Source of the DNA: Pterois miles
Taxonomy: Eukaryota; Chordata; Actinopteri; Perciformes; Scorpaenidae
Length of the DNA stretch: 64,000 nucleotides
Assembly (NCBI GenBank): GCA_947000775.1
Contig: CAMQGK010000327.1
Location: 12,208,001-12,272,000, forward strand
Direction: 5' to 3'
Position 1 is the first letter of the stretch, and each line of letters begins with the position of its first letter. Shown here piece by piece: positions 21,345-32,536 of the stretch. The notes beneath the pieces are model-generated. The model did no database searches. It was given only the letters and a program-made list of their open reading frames with translations, and was not told the DNA's origin. The position numbers were made by a program, and so were the translations under genes.

Positions 21345-21725
21345 GCTTATTATACAGCTGCTTACTTAATTTAAGAAATCAATAATTTGACACAAAAAAG
21401 GTCCACCAGAGTCCGACATCAGAACTGTGGCCATAGCAACAGTCCGGTATAAAAAATAACAGACAATAGAACGCCCTTGACTGACCAATCAGAATCAAGT
21501 ATTCAAGTCTTGTAATAAAACTGCTTAGTTAGGTTTAGGCAGCAAAACTACTGGGTTAGGTTTAGTAAAAGAAAAAAAAAAAACATACTGATTTGGCTTA
21601 ACACAACTTTGACACTGAAACAAAACAAAAAAAAAATTGCAAGAAAAGTACTTTCAGTTTAGGCAACAAAAAACTTGACTTTTAGTTTCCCACAGGACAC
21701 AAACAGCTGTCTCCGGGGGAATAGC
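21345..21725 (+). repeat. Flank of the hairpin element and a TTAGGTTTAGGC family segment
   Basis: The first part (to about 21515) ends with CTGACCAATCAGAATCAAGT and matches the 515-625 fragment in reverse. The second part carries TTAGTTAGGTTTAGGC, AGCAAAACTACTGGGTTAGG and TTTAGTAAAAG, the motif pair that marks the repeat family also seen at 10.9 and 47.9 kb. The TTAGG motif also precedes the hairpin (21218-21233), so the hairpin element probably inserted into this repeat. Confidence 0.55.
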
Positions 21726-22085
21726 TGGGTGTTTCATCACCACCCCTCTCACCTGCCTGTAGTGGACTTTCTTGCTGATTATACTACTATTCCACGACTT
21801 TTGATAATGTTATAATATCACTTAAATTTCATCAACGTTTGCTCAATCTACATCACCTGCTCTGCGCATTGTTGTGCTATCATTTGCTGTGGCCTCCACC
21901 ATACACACTCCACATGATACGACAAAAACAAACTTAATCTGTGTCAAAATATGTTTCCTGGAAAACGTAATTGAGAATGCAATTAAGTTTAAGGGAATGT
22001 AATTTTTAAGAGACAGGGCTGTACTGTGGAGTATATTGTAGAGGACATTGGCTATTGTTAAAATTTGTTAAAAGCACAGTTAATG
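21726..22085. other. Unique spacer
   Basis: No gene or repeat is recognised. Confidence 0.4.
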
Positions 22086-22325
22086 AATGTTATATTAATT
22101 GAACTCTGTTTGTTTCTCAATTATCTTCTCATGCATTCTATATATTATTGTCATTAATGCCAATAAACTGCCAAGTCTCACTTAACTTTGAAAAGACAAC
22201 ATGTTTGACCTAAACAATCGATCCCAGGTTAATAAACACGTGGTGGTTTGTTCCAGCTCATTAATCATTCCCAGCTTGGGCTCCTTAGCTTGGTGCAATT
22301 TGCTCTCATTGGTTTAATTGCGATT
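22086..22325. promoter_or_regulatory. Candidate conserved non-coding block
   Basis: This 240-bp block is free of recognisable repeats and dense in common factor sites: TAAACA (22211 and 22233), ATCGAT (22217-22222), CACGTG (22237-22242), and TTAATCATT-type homeodomain cores at 22261. Such AT-rich clusters are typical of vertebrate enhancers, but single motifs are frequent by chance. Cross-species conservation is not visible from one sequence. Confidence 0.25.
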
Positions 22326-23900
22326 TCTTAGTTGGAGTGAAATACAAAGACAACAGGATGTCGAGTGGATTATTGATTCCATTGTGTTGTCTGTTCTTCC
22401 CACTGTCCCTGCTAATCTTTCTGCTTCCTCTTCATGTACATATTCTTCACTACTCCACACCTGTACACCCCTTTTCCCTCTCCTTATCCCCTACCTCTTA
22501 ATCCCTCTCTATCCCTCCCTCCATCCCTGTCTTTCTCTCTCTCTATCCTTCAGTTGCCAGGTGTTTTTTTTTTTTTTTTTTTTTGGTGTAATGATAGCCT
22601 GCTATGTGGTCTCACAGCTCTTGGTTATTAGATCCAATATCATTTCTAAAGCAATAAATGGGAGCCAGTACTTGTGTGTATTTTATTCTTTGTATTTCTT
22701 TTTTTCATTACTCCCAGAATGTATTAACAAGCTTACTTTTTATCCTTACAGGCTCAAGCTTAATTACATTCAGGGAGACGTCACCATCAGCCATGGAGCA
22801 GAATAAGTAACGAAGGCTTTTTTGATTAAGACCAAAGTTTCTGTTTTGGGCTCCATTTTTTATTAGTTAATATATGTGGATTCTCAGTGATATCAGTCAT
22901 CACTGGAAGCTGGAATGTATTTTTCAATAACCTCACATTCATATGGAAGTTTAAGCCCTCCAAATCCAGGATGGTGAATATTTAGCAAGCAAAATGTCAA
23001 ATAGGAATATGACATTAACCTTTTGATATTGAAGCACTCATTATGCAAGTTATCAACATCAACTTTTTCCTCTCCAACTCAAGCCTCTGTACGTGTGTGT
23101 GTGTGTGCATGCCCTGCGTGCATTTTGGTGAGGAAGGTCAGTACGCCTCATCATCAATTGCATCTTTTTGTCAACACATGCAAACACATACAGAAAAAAC
23201 AATTCTAACACAGTTCCACTTCACTTAGCTAGGTAATATTTACTTAATAAATTGAAGCTCCAATCCCAAGTAAAATGGTATTTCATAAATACTGCATGAG
23301 GGCTGACATGAAGTATGCACCAGTCTTCTTGATTATGTGTCATGTAGCTGTCATACAACTGTTACAGGAGGCACATGCATGGATCTGTTTAATTCATCAA
23401 GATACAAGTATAGAGATGCCAGCATGTTCAGATATTTGAGCAATCCAATATAATCTTATTTTAAGACAGCGTTTGTGTGACAGGAAACAGGGAAGCACTA
23501 ATCAGTTGTAGATGAGAGGAAATAAATCATAACAAACATCCTGTCCACAATTAAAAGATGCTTCTGGGGGTTAAAGGCAAACATCTGTCATTTCTATGCA
23601 ACAGACTGCAGATGATGCAGAACTGAATGCGACACTATATCACCAAATCAGGCTCTCGATTTCAATGCATTCTTAAGTTGGTCAAATTTTTTCTAACCCT
23701 TCTCATTCCAGGGGAAGATTTTGCTCCTAAATCTGCAGTTATTGCTTTTTTGGCCACTTGCGGACAGCATAACAAGCTTGACAGAGCACACATTTATTTA
23801 CACATTCAGCAGACGCAGAGCAGCATTATCTTTCATTTGAAGCAGTGGGCAACCTCTTGGTCTGCAGTGTGAGGCCATTGCAGAAGTACCTTTTTCTTGC
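22326..23900. other. Non-coding DNA with pyrimidine tracts
   Basis: No gene is recognised. A CT-rich segment lies at 22440-22555, a run of 21 T at 22564-22584 and a short TG run at 23090-23108. The 162-residue frame at 22318-22806 crosses the CT and T tracts and is low-complexity, not a gene. Confidence 0.45.
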
Positions 23901-23904
23901 ATTG

Positions 23905-24425
23905 TTTCTAAAAACAAGCAAGGGGCGACTCCTCTGGTTGCAAAAGAGACAAATCATCTGTGAAAAAAGCTTATGTTCCTATGTGTCCTTCTGTGGTCCT
24001 AATAGCATTTGTAAGTTTTCATCACGCCTGAACTGAAACAACCAATCAGAGCAGAGGAATCTCTGGGCAGCTTGTGAACGGTCAAACTAGGCAGTGCTGA
24101 TCAAATGTGAATCAAGATTCTGTTACTGTAATGCCTATTTGTCACCTCAGATGTTTTCAGAAAAATATTTAGTGTGGTGTTTGGCTGTAAAATGAGTAAG
24201 TTTGTGAGCCGGCTGCCATGTTGAAAAGAGTTGAGCCAAAATCAAACACCACACAACGGCCGGAGCAAACTTTCTCATTACACAGCTGTAGCTATAGTTC
24301 ACAAGTTTAGTGAGCAGTGATTGACAGCTGCAACAGAGACTTCTCGACTCTGATTGGTTGTTTTCCTTTGGTGCTGTGAAATCTTGAAAATGCATTAGGA
24401 GCAAAGGAGGGCACAGAGGAACGGG
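23905..24425 (-). repeat. Dispersed repeat (TCTGATTGGTTGTTTTCC family), copy 1
   Basis: It opens with GGGGCGACTCCTCTGGTTGC, shared with the 14.7-kb repeat, then AACCAATCAGAGCAGAG, CTAGGCAGTGCTGATCAAAT, TGTAATGCCTATTTGTCACC, and ends with CTCTGATTGGTTGTTTTCC. The two CAATCAGAG/CTCTGATTG segments are inverted, so the element has inverted-repeat structure. Its reverse complement matches 34380-34575. Confidence 0.6.
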
Positions 24426-25735
24426 ATTGTTTTTCTCAGATTATCTGTCACATGAACTACTGTCAGGATACAGTGACCGTTTTATATGGAAAAAAAAAAA
24501 AAATTCCTTTATCATTTGCTCAAAGTTAAAGACTTCAGCTTTAACCTTTGATTTCTCACTTCCTTTACATAAATGAGATTTCCTATCAGTGACCACCCCT
24601 GAAACCAGGGCAAGGAACTAATTGATCTCGTGAGATGAATCCATTGTAACTCAGTTGCATGGATACGAGTGTGTTCTCACAGTGAAGTCTTGGCTTTTGT
24701 GTGAAACTGAGTTACTGTCTTTGGAGAATAGCAGTCATATGAACCACTCCTTTTGGCCAAACGTGTGGGCAAGTGAAGCACATATTTAGACACACACACC
24801 CAGAGTTACCTTTTCACAAAGAGCGTATATTCACCACTCTATTTTCTATTACCTTTGCAGAAGTGGTGTCATATATTTCTTGGCAAAAATCTGCTTCAGA
24901 TTACAGATAGAACTGGTATAATATGGGTGTAACAATCACATAACTAAATCCTCTATAGACATGTCTGGTCCCTGTTAACCCTGTTAGTTAGCGTGATGTC
25001 AGCAGATGGATTAGTGCATAAACACTTTCAATGGAGAGATGATGAGTAAGAGGAACAAAAAGAAGAACTTAAACATGTGAAAAAAGTGATAGATTAAAAT
25101 TGGGACAATACAAATGCTGAATCAAAAGAGAGAAATGAAGAAATGGTTTTAATTATCATGATGTAAACTCCACCAGTTCTTAAAATTCAAACAGTGACTA
25201 TGGATAATTAATGCAGAGTTATAATGAATAAATAATTGTTATAGAGCCACATTAAAAAAGATGATCTTACTTGTAATGTTCTTGCAGTCGACTGTATCTT
25301 ACTAATGCAAGGAGAATGTAAAATAGAGGTTATGTAAGTACTGTATATTCCACTGTTTTGCCTAATCATAACTGTTTTATTAGCATCAACTCAAAGACAG
25401 TAATACTATTAAAAATAAATATCATCCAAGTTAATTGCCTCAATGTTTTCTAGAGCCCTACATACATAAATACATTATGTAGGCTCTGAGCACAGAGTCT
25501 TTATGAATATATGACACCAATTTTACTATTGTGCAATAAACCATATATCATTACTGGCTTCATTGAGGGCTGAATAACTGGTGATTGTGCCTTGAGAAAA
25601 ATGTCATTGTCATAGCTCAGGCTGTTCTCATACACGGTTCGTAGCTATACCTATGGAAAGTAATGCACTGTAATTCATATATATTGCATCCCAAGAGATC
25701 AATTCGTATATAATCCATGTAGTTGTGAACCAGGA
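24426..25735. other. Unique AT-rich non-coding DNA
   Basis: No gene is recognised. An A13 run lies near 24490. Confidence 0.4.
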
Positions 25736-26015
25736 AGTATAAAGAGCAACACATGCTACATGGGGGGAAACTGGGGTGGATCAAAAAAAAAACAGGACCT
25801 ACACCCAGGGAGCTGGCGTTCATATCCTGTCTAAAACCAGAAGTCAGCATGGATTCGTCAGGTAACTTCCATGTTTAAATTTCATGGTTATTTTGACCCA
25901 AACCATGAGCTTTTCCTAAACCTAACCATCTAATTTTGTTGCCTAAAACTAACCAAGTTGTTTCCCATGATGGAAGTTTGTTTTGAAAAGAATGTTTTTA
26001 TGTAATGAGCAGATA
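25736..26015 (-). repeat. TTAGGTTTAGGC family segment, minus strand
   Basis: CCTAAACCTAACCATCTAAT and GTTGCCTAAAACTAACCAAG are the reverse complement of the family signature. GGGAGCTGGCGTTCATATCC upstream belongs to the same common fish repeat. Confidence 0.5.
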
Positions 26016-26036
26016 TTGAAATTTGTTGCTAGACAG

Positions 26037-26290
26037 TCGTAGGATTGTCACACATTGTATATAGCATAGCACACAGTGGAACGAGCTGGATTTAACCCAT
26101 CCTAGTATATTAGGAGCAGTGGGCAGCCACTATACAGAGCCCAGAGAGCAGTTTTAGGGGGTCAATGTCTTGCTTAGGAGGCAACCTGGCACCTCTACAG
26201 CTACCAGTCCACACTCCATATTTAGTCTGTGTGGAGACTTGAACCTATGACTTCCAGTTGCCAAGCTAAGTCCCCACACTGCTGCTGCCA
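26037..26290 (-). mobile_element. tRNA-derived SINE, third family
   Basis: On the minus strand: a B-box-like GGTTCAAGTCTCC (26233-26245), then AATATGGAGTGTGGACTGGT, AGCTGTAGAGGTGCCAGGTT, CAGTGGCTGCCC-like sequence around 26120, and the 3' part GGATGGGTTAAATCCAGC, CACTGTGTGCTATG and TGTGTGACAAT. I recognise this body as a very common teleost SINE. The A-box region is decayed and the usual AATAAAG tail is mutated. Confidence 0.75.
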
Positions 26291-27294
26291 AATTTGAACT
26301 ATTGTATGATACGGTGTATAGCTGATCAGCCTTGATGCTTTGCATACTGTAACCTTTTGAATATTTATCGTATGTGCACTTAATGCACATTTGTATGGAT
26401 AACATATGATGCTCATCCGAGAAGGGCCACAAGTACAATATGGATTAACAATGAAGTGAATGTATCATTGGTGGTCTGCAAAATCTTCATAAAATGAGCT
26501 ATTAAAAACTGTGGAAAAATGGTTAATTTATCCACACAATTAACATTTTGCTAAAGATTTTACTTTGTCCTTGAGTTATAAAACTTAATTAAACTAAATG
26601 TTGGATGAACTGTCGGTGGTCATTTACAGAACAAGACAAAAATTGAGATACAAGGTTTTTACATAAAACTGACAATGAAGACAAAATACCACAACCCATT
26701 CTGAAGCTTACTTTTCTCTTCTCATGAATACTGATGTGAACTACAATCCATTTGCAGCCGCACGTTCGCTCAGTCTGCAATTTATGATTCAAGCTGTAAC
26801 TACCTCATTTGATCCCATCCTTGTTATGCTAATTTCCCCTCACAATGGTAGCAAATCAGTTTGATTTAACTGTGCAAACTGTGCGAGTGGAGGGCCGTGC
26901 ATGTGTGTGGCGCTTGGGAGGAGTGGTTGCTACCACACAGTTGTGCCTGTGTGTCTGAACGAGTTAGCTTTCACGCACTTGTGTGTGTATTTGTGTGTCA
27001 TACGGCATACAGTTGTCAGAGAAGTGAGAGGTGTTTTTGTGCCAAAGCCAAAGCTCCCAATCTGCATTTTGATGTCATTAGCTTGCCACATCAAGCTGCT
27101 TCAGTGGTACTTTAAACCCAGATTGTGTTTTCAAGAGCACTAAACAGAATATGGAATGAAAGGCTTAAAAAGCATTGAAAAAGACCCTTATAATGAAATC
27201 ATAAATGATTTTAGATATTGCTTGTTTAGTATTCTACAGTTTGATGTGAATTGTTTTTCTAAAATCAGTAGTGAGGAATTGAAGAACAAATATT
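26291..27294. other. Unique non-coding DNA
   Basis: No gene or repeat is recognised. TG-rich wording (GTGTGTGGCG, GTGTGTATTTGTGTG) lies at 26900-27000. Confidence 0.4.
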
Positions 27295-27640
27295 GACTCA
27301 TTTTGGGCTGCAGGGTGGCGCAGTGGTTAGCACTGTCGCCTCACAGCAAGAGGGTCACAGGTTTGTCTCCGGCTTGGGACTCTTCTGTGTGGAGTTTGCA
27401 TGCTCTCCCCGTGTTAGCGTGGGTTTTCTCCAGGTTCTCCGGCTTTCTCCCACAATCCAAAGACATGTAATTTAGGTTAACTGATGACTCTAAATTGCCC
27501 GTAGATATAAATGTGAGCCTGAATGGCTGTGTTAGCTCTGCGAAGGACTGGCGACCTGGGAGCTGGGATCGGCTCCAGCCCCCCTGCGACCCCTAAAAGG
27601 ATAAGCGGTTGAAGATGGATAGTTGGATACTGGCTCATTT
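27295..27640 (+). mobile_element. tRNA-like SINE, copy 4 (near full length)
   Basis: A box TGGCGCAGTGG (27316-27326) is canonical and the B box has decayed to GGTTTGTCTCC (27360-27370). The body with GGAGTTTGCATGCTCTCC, GGGTTTTCTCCAGGTTCTCC and AAATTGCCCGTAGATAT follows, ending in GATAAGCGGTTGAAGATGGA. GACTCATTT (27295-27303) and GGCTCATTT (27632-27640) flank it, matching at 8 of 9 positions, a probable target-site duplication. Open frames across it are not genes. Confidence 0.85.
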
Positions 27641-28383
27641 ACAGTTAGAGTAATCATGCACTCTTTCTTACTAGGGACTCTCACGTACAAATACATTATT
27701 TTGTGGCTTTTACACAAAACCGAACAGCTTCCAAACTATGACCACTTACCTTTAAAGCACGGACTTGTAATACAGAGATTATAGCAAGTCAAGAAGTGTT
27801 GGCCACCATTTCAATGTTTAGCTCAAGACTGATGCTCAGTTTGATCTTTCCCTGGTTCTGTCACACTTTTGCCTCCACCTCTGTACATCCTTTAACATTC
27901 TATTACAAAAAGACACAGCCGTCTGGTGGTTTGACTAAAAGTCCCTCAGTTTGCCAGTTTGAGGAGCACAAGGTCTTTTATCAAAAGTGAGGCAGTGCTC
28001 TTTTTGTTCAGGTCAAATCACCTCCTTTGTACTGTAATTCAGCCCTGCACAAGTCATATCTGGGGAAATATAAAGAGACGAAAACAAAGTGATCTAATTC
28101 TACTCTCGCTCAAAGCCAGACACCAGAGAAATAAGTCTCAGACTTGTAATGTCACAGGGTATAAAGTCTGGAGCTGCTTTATAGACAATGAATGGGAGAC
28201 CCACTGAATGCTTGTTTTCTTTATTTATACTCAAATGAGCTTTATTCTGTTGTAGTGTTGTCAGTTGTGAAACAGTAAATGCTCCCATATACTCAGCTCA
28301 GTCCCCTGGGTGCTCTCAGTGTCCTCTAGAACATCTTTCCCAATTCACTGTCTATGGAATATTTCCACACTTAATACTTGGTG
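27641..28383. other. Unique spacer between two SINEs
   Basis: No gene or repeat is recognised. Confidence 0.4.
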
Positions 28384-28718
28384 ACAGCTGCACGGTGGTG
28401 CAGTGGTTAGCACTGTCGCCTCACAGCAAGAAAGTCATGGGTTTGAATCCGGCTTGGGGCTCTTCTGTGTGGAGTTTGCATGTTCTCCCTGTGTTAGTGT
28501 GGGTTTTCTCCAGGTTCTCCAGCTTACTCCCACAGTCATGCAATTTAGGTTAATTGATAACTCTAAATTGTCTGTAGGTGTGAATGTGAATGTCTGTCTC
28601 TATGTGCCATGCAATGGACTGGCAACCTGTCCAGGGTGTACCCTACCTTCACCCAATGCAGGTTGGGATTGTCCCCCCCTCCACGACCCCTAATGGAATA
28701 AGCAGTTGAAGGATGGAC
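28384..28718 (+). mobile_element. tRNA-like SINE, copy 5 (near full length)
   Basis: A box TGGTGCAGTGG (28396-28406) and B box GGTTTGAATCC (28440-28450) are both close to the RNA polymerase III consensus. The body follows with CCAGGGTGTACCCTACCTTC and ends TAAGCAGTTGAAGGATGG. A short deletion removes part of the CCAAAGACATG segment. Same strand as copy 4, about 750 bp downstream. Confidence 0.85.
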
Positions 28719-29080
28719 TGTCTTAGACCATAAGAATAACATGTATGAATTTTGAAAATGGACATAGTTCCCATTTAATATAACTATCTTAATAACAAAT
28801 GTTAGTGCAAAGATGCTACACATCTGATAGGCCAACATCGCTGATTTTGTATCACACACACACACACACACACACACACAACACATTAAAGGGGAGGCTC
28901 ACACACATAAACCCACACAGATAATTGTACAGCATGTGATGTCAGTCCACACAGGATGAAGCATTGGTTTGACCTCTTGGAGAAAACAACAGAATCAGCA
29001 AACTAGGCACACACACACACACAATCCTCTGCTCTACTGAGATTTGACCCAAAGGGAGGAAACTTCAAGTAATTTGTTGG
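28719..29080. repeat. Spacer containing CA microsatellites
   Basis: A CA run at 28852-28880 and a shorter one at 29010-29022. Nothing else is recognised. Confidence 0.8.
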
Positions 29081-29119
<39 letters not shown>

Positions 29120-29120
29120 A
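29081..29120 (+). repeat. GAAA tetranucleotide repeat
   Basis: About ten copies of AGAA/GAAA in pure purine sequence, 120 bp from the GA array. Confidence 0.9.
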
Positions 29121-29239
29121 AAAAATGATGCAATGATGACCTATTAACATCTGAGTAGCTAGAGTCTACTGGTCTATGGTGACCCTTAATGCTGTCAAAG
29201 ACTTATCCCCCACTCTGTTTTGAGAAAAGGTATGTGTGG

Positions 29240-29240
<1 letters not shown>

Positions 29241-29304
<64 letters not shown>
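29241..29304 (+). repeat. GA microsatellite
   Basis: About 32 uninterrupted GA dinucleotides, a mirror-symmetric all-purine tract able to form triplex (H-DNA). Confidence 0.95.
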
Positions 29305-29307
<3 letters not shown>

Positions 29308-29560
29308 AGGTGTTCTTTCCTGCTCGGACCCTTGGAGCATGAGGAAGCTGAGGGGAAATGAACAGACAGTGATTGAGTTAGCAGGCAAGTGTCTATCTGA
29401 CAGCTGGAAGTATGGACCTGAATGTGTGTATTTCACTTTGAATAGTTTTAGCCAAGTATTGCCTCATATTCTGGTCATCCCTCTGAATCCAGTAATGCCA
29501 ATTTTAACACTAGCTTTGCCCTCTAACACACACACATTAACTTAATCAATTTAGTGAACC

Positions 29561-30187
29561 TTGCATCAGGATGAAACTCTTCAGTGTTCAGCTCATAAGG
29601 GGCATCAGCAGCTCTGCTCATCCTCCTCTCTTCAGCTTCCACAAACATCAAGCAACATAGTGAACCATCACCTTGTCAGGCTACGTGCTTGTCGGCACTA
29701 CCCATCCTACCCTGGTCATTGTCAGTTTTCACCAAACCTACTTTCTGTGATTCATTTGTCTATCCTCAGTGCGCCCACCTCTCTTGTCGTCAGTAAGACA
29801 AAAGCAATGTTGCAACTTCTCAGAGCATATGTCCTGGATGGAGAGATAAAAGTGAGACAGAGCAGGACAGCGGACCTGCTGGCATTCCTTCTGCTCACTC
29901 ACAAAAAAAATAAATATAAAACACCTTCTTGTCTTCATCCATTGAACAAGTGTTACATACCTCTGCCGCCCCACCGTGTTAGACAAAATCTGGGGCCAGC
30001 TCAAGTGGTGCTGTGGCGGGAGCCTCTTCAGATCAAATCTACCATCTCTAGCTTCACAGACTTCACACGCTTGACAACAAGAAACCTATCCCTGCATACA
30101 GACCAATGGAAACAGGATGAATATCACAACAGCAGCCAACCTGGAACTGCTGTGTTCATGTCAAAGGTGTCCCACTTTGAATCTTAA
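29561..30187 (+). other. Longest clean open frame outside repeats (208 codons), coding status doubtful
   Basis: The frame opens MHQDETLQCSAHKGHQ and ends MSKVSHFES. It has no signal peptide, membrane segment or motif that I recognise, and residue use looks like translated non-coding DNA. An 88-codon frame overlaps it on the other strand. A 627-bp gap in stops is unusual in AT-rich sequence, so it could be a remnant of a transposon or retro-copy, but I cannot support a gene. Confidence 0.15.
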
Positions 30188-32020
30188 CAGGAGTGTTGCC
30201 CTCACCAATGCAGATGTCCAAAACGTCCACTATATTACCACTCTGACATCCAAATGACTGGAAAGGTCTGCTGAATGCTTACTCCGTTCCACAATAAATA
30301 ACCTAAAGTACCATCTTTCTATAACATCTATCTGCCAGTGTGTCACGTTACGTCACTGAAAATGAGTCAGTAGATCAATAAATGACTTTATTTTATCCTG
30401 AAAATCCGCTGAGTATCAAGAGTGCAATCTTGCATATTAAAAACAACACAGGACACAAACAATAACACAAGGAAACTATGAAATAACATTCAAGTGCAAA
30501 AAAGTCTGAACGCATCCCTGTGTCTGATAGTGTGAAGTACCTCTGTGGCACTTATGTAAATTCAAAATCAGGCCCAGTAATCCTGATCACTTCACTCACA
30601 CACTTTGCTGTGTGCTGACTCAAGCAGAAAGTGTGTTCTCTCGTCCTGAAACTCAGGTTTAAGGTATTCGTCTCACATGGGGACTCAAGCACCTGACCAC
30701 ATCTGTACCAGCAAAGGGTCCAGGTCTGTAGTTCAAAAACACTCAAAGAAATAATGGAAAACTACCGTGACATGTTTACTTTAGTATGAAGTGATAGTTT
30801 GGCTCGGTATGCTATTTCCTTGAGTTGACTTAGCATAAATCAATAAAGATATGGGTTGATAGTGTCGTAATGAGCAGAGCTTATGTGAAATTTTGGAATT
30901 CAAGGTTGAAATAAACACCATCAAGAAAGAAAGAGCACCAGGACTTATTAATCCTCAAATCCTTAAAACCCGCAAGATAGAAAAACAAGGGCCAATATTA
31001 TTTTAACAAGTTTTCAGTTTAGCTGCATGCTAGTGTTATCCTAAAATCTATTGCCTTCTCTCAGTATCTCCCAGCCTCTGTGTTTCCTACACCCTAAATC
31101 TAACATGTTTCCTTTTTCCCCCTCCTCTACTTCTCTTTCTCTCTCACTCTCTAAATCAATTTTGGGGCTTGAGGCTGCTGTGCCTTGAAGGCATCTCTCT
31201 CTTTGATAGCGTTCCCACCACAACTCCGAGTGGATGTGTGTGTGATAGCACCCACCACAGCCAAACAGAGGAAGCCAAGCCAGATTTCCAACTTCTTTGT
31301 AGGATTTTGGTTCAAGCTCAGCCCTGTTGTGTCCAAAACAGCAACTTGAAGACTCAAACGCATGCACACGCAGAAAGACACACAAACAGCCCTACATCTC
31401 ACACACACTGGCTTTGAACAATGTGAAATTAGGAGTTTTGTTCTCCTGCTACACACGTGTAGGCTTAGCATTAAAAAGCTAGAGACAGAAGGAGAGAAAA
31501 AGAGAGGCAGCGCTTTGAAGGCAGATGTACCTAAAGGCAATGTCCTTCAAAGAGTTGGTTGCACAAAGAATTTTGATGAAAAAGTGTTTACAGGCAGAAA
31601 AGAGAAGAGAGAAAATTATGCATAAACATGAGAGATGACAAGCTGATTCCCACATGTTGTAGCTTCTCATGTACAAACACATAGACACACATATGACCTC
31701 TCCCACGTGGCTTTGTCAGTAGAGATGATTTGGGATGAGTCCAAGCGCAAACTGTTCTGTATCTGTGATACTCATTAAATTGTGATTAGAAAAAAAACAC
31801 ACATTTGACAGTACAAAATGATCTTTCAGAGGTTAGGGGAAAAAAATTTGATATCATCAACTGTTTCTCTTAGTGGGGAGGTAGGATTAGAGTGTTTTAA
31901 ACTGCTGGCACCACATCACCAATGTATGTTTACACAATTTTGTTATGCACATGGGAGACAATTTACTATTTGTTGTCCCAGATGGTAGAGTATAACTCCA
32001 TATTTGAGCACCTGCTCTTT
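30188..32020. other. Non-coding DNA
   Basis: No gene is recognised. A CT-rich patch is seen at 31110-31160. The overlapping 129- and 114-codon minus frames at 31041-31540 lie opposite plus-strand frames and show no family features. Confidence 0.4.
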
Positions 32021-32032
32021 AGATAGATAGAC

Positions 32033-32067
<35 letters not shown>

Positions 32068-32079
32068 CAGATAGATAGG
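32021..32079 (+). repeat. GATA tetranucleotide repeat
   Basis: About 15 units of AGAT with two ACAG variants. Confidence 0.95.
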
Positions 32080-32172
32080 AACAAAATGAGACAAATAACT
32101 TGGGGTTTGGTCCTATCTACTGTCCTCCCTGTATTCTCTGTCCTGAAGGAGAATGCACCACATACTCTTTTC

Positions 32173-32536
32173 TTAGAACAACGTCTGTCTTTCCATCTGA
32201 CATAATTCATATCCTGAGCTTATCTGTGCCACACAGTTGTCAATCATGTCCTGCTCCTCGAAAACAACTGGCTCCACCAAGTTGTGCACGCATTGGAAAA
32301 CTGCTCTCTCAAAGCCTCGTACTAAACCCCTTGGTGCTATTCTAAACCGCAGCTGTAAACAAATGTATGGAAAACTCTGCAATAACCGAGCGTGGAATGT
32401 AACACATAAGCCGGCGTTGCGGCCACCTGTCTTGCAAGTGATCCCAGACTTTGAACTCATATTAGCAGACTGCAGTCAAGACCTCACAGTGGGTCATGCT
32501 TGGTTAATCGTCTGTGGTCAATCTTATGTGGAATAG
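32173..32536. other. Opposed open frames, coding status doubtful
   Basis: A 95-codon minus frame (32460-32173) and a 99-codon plus frame (32237-32536) overlap for over 200 bp. The minus frame has a passage, FEEQDMIDNCVAQISSGYEL, that reads like protein, but I cannot assign it. This is more GC-balanced than its surroundings and could be an old gene or transposon fragment. Confidence 0.15.

Noticed and set aside
22318..22806. 162-codon frame with hydrophobic stretch
   Set aside because: The Phe and Leu/Ser stretches are translated T and CT tracts, not a membrane protein.
27316..27370. Possible tRNA gene
   Set aside because: A and B boxes are present but no cloverleaf can be drawn with a proper acceptor stem and anticodon arm, and the sequence continues into a SINE body.
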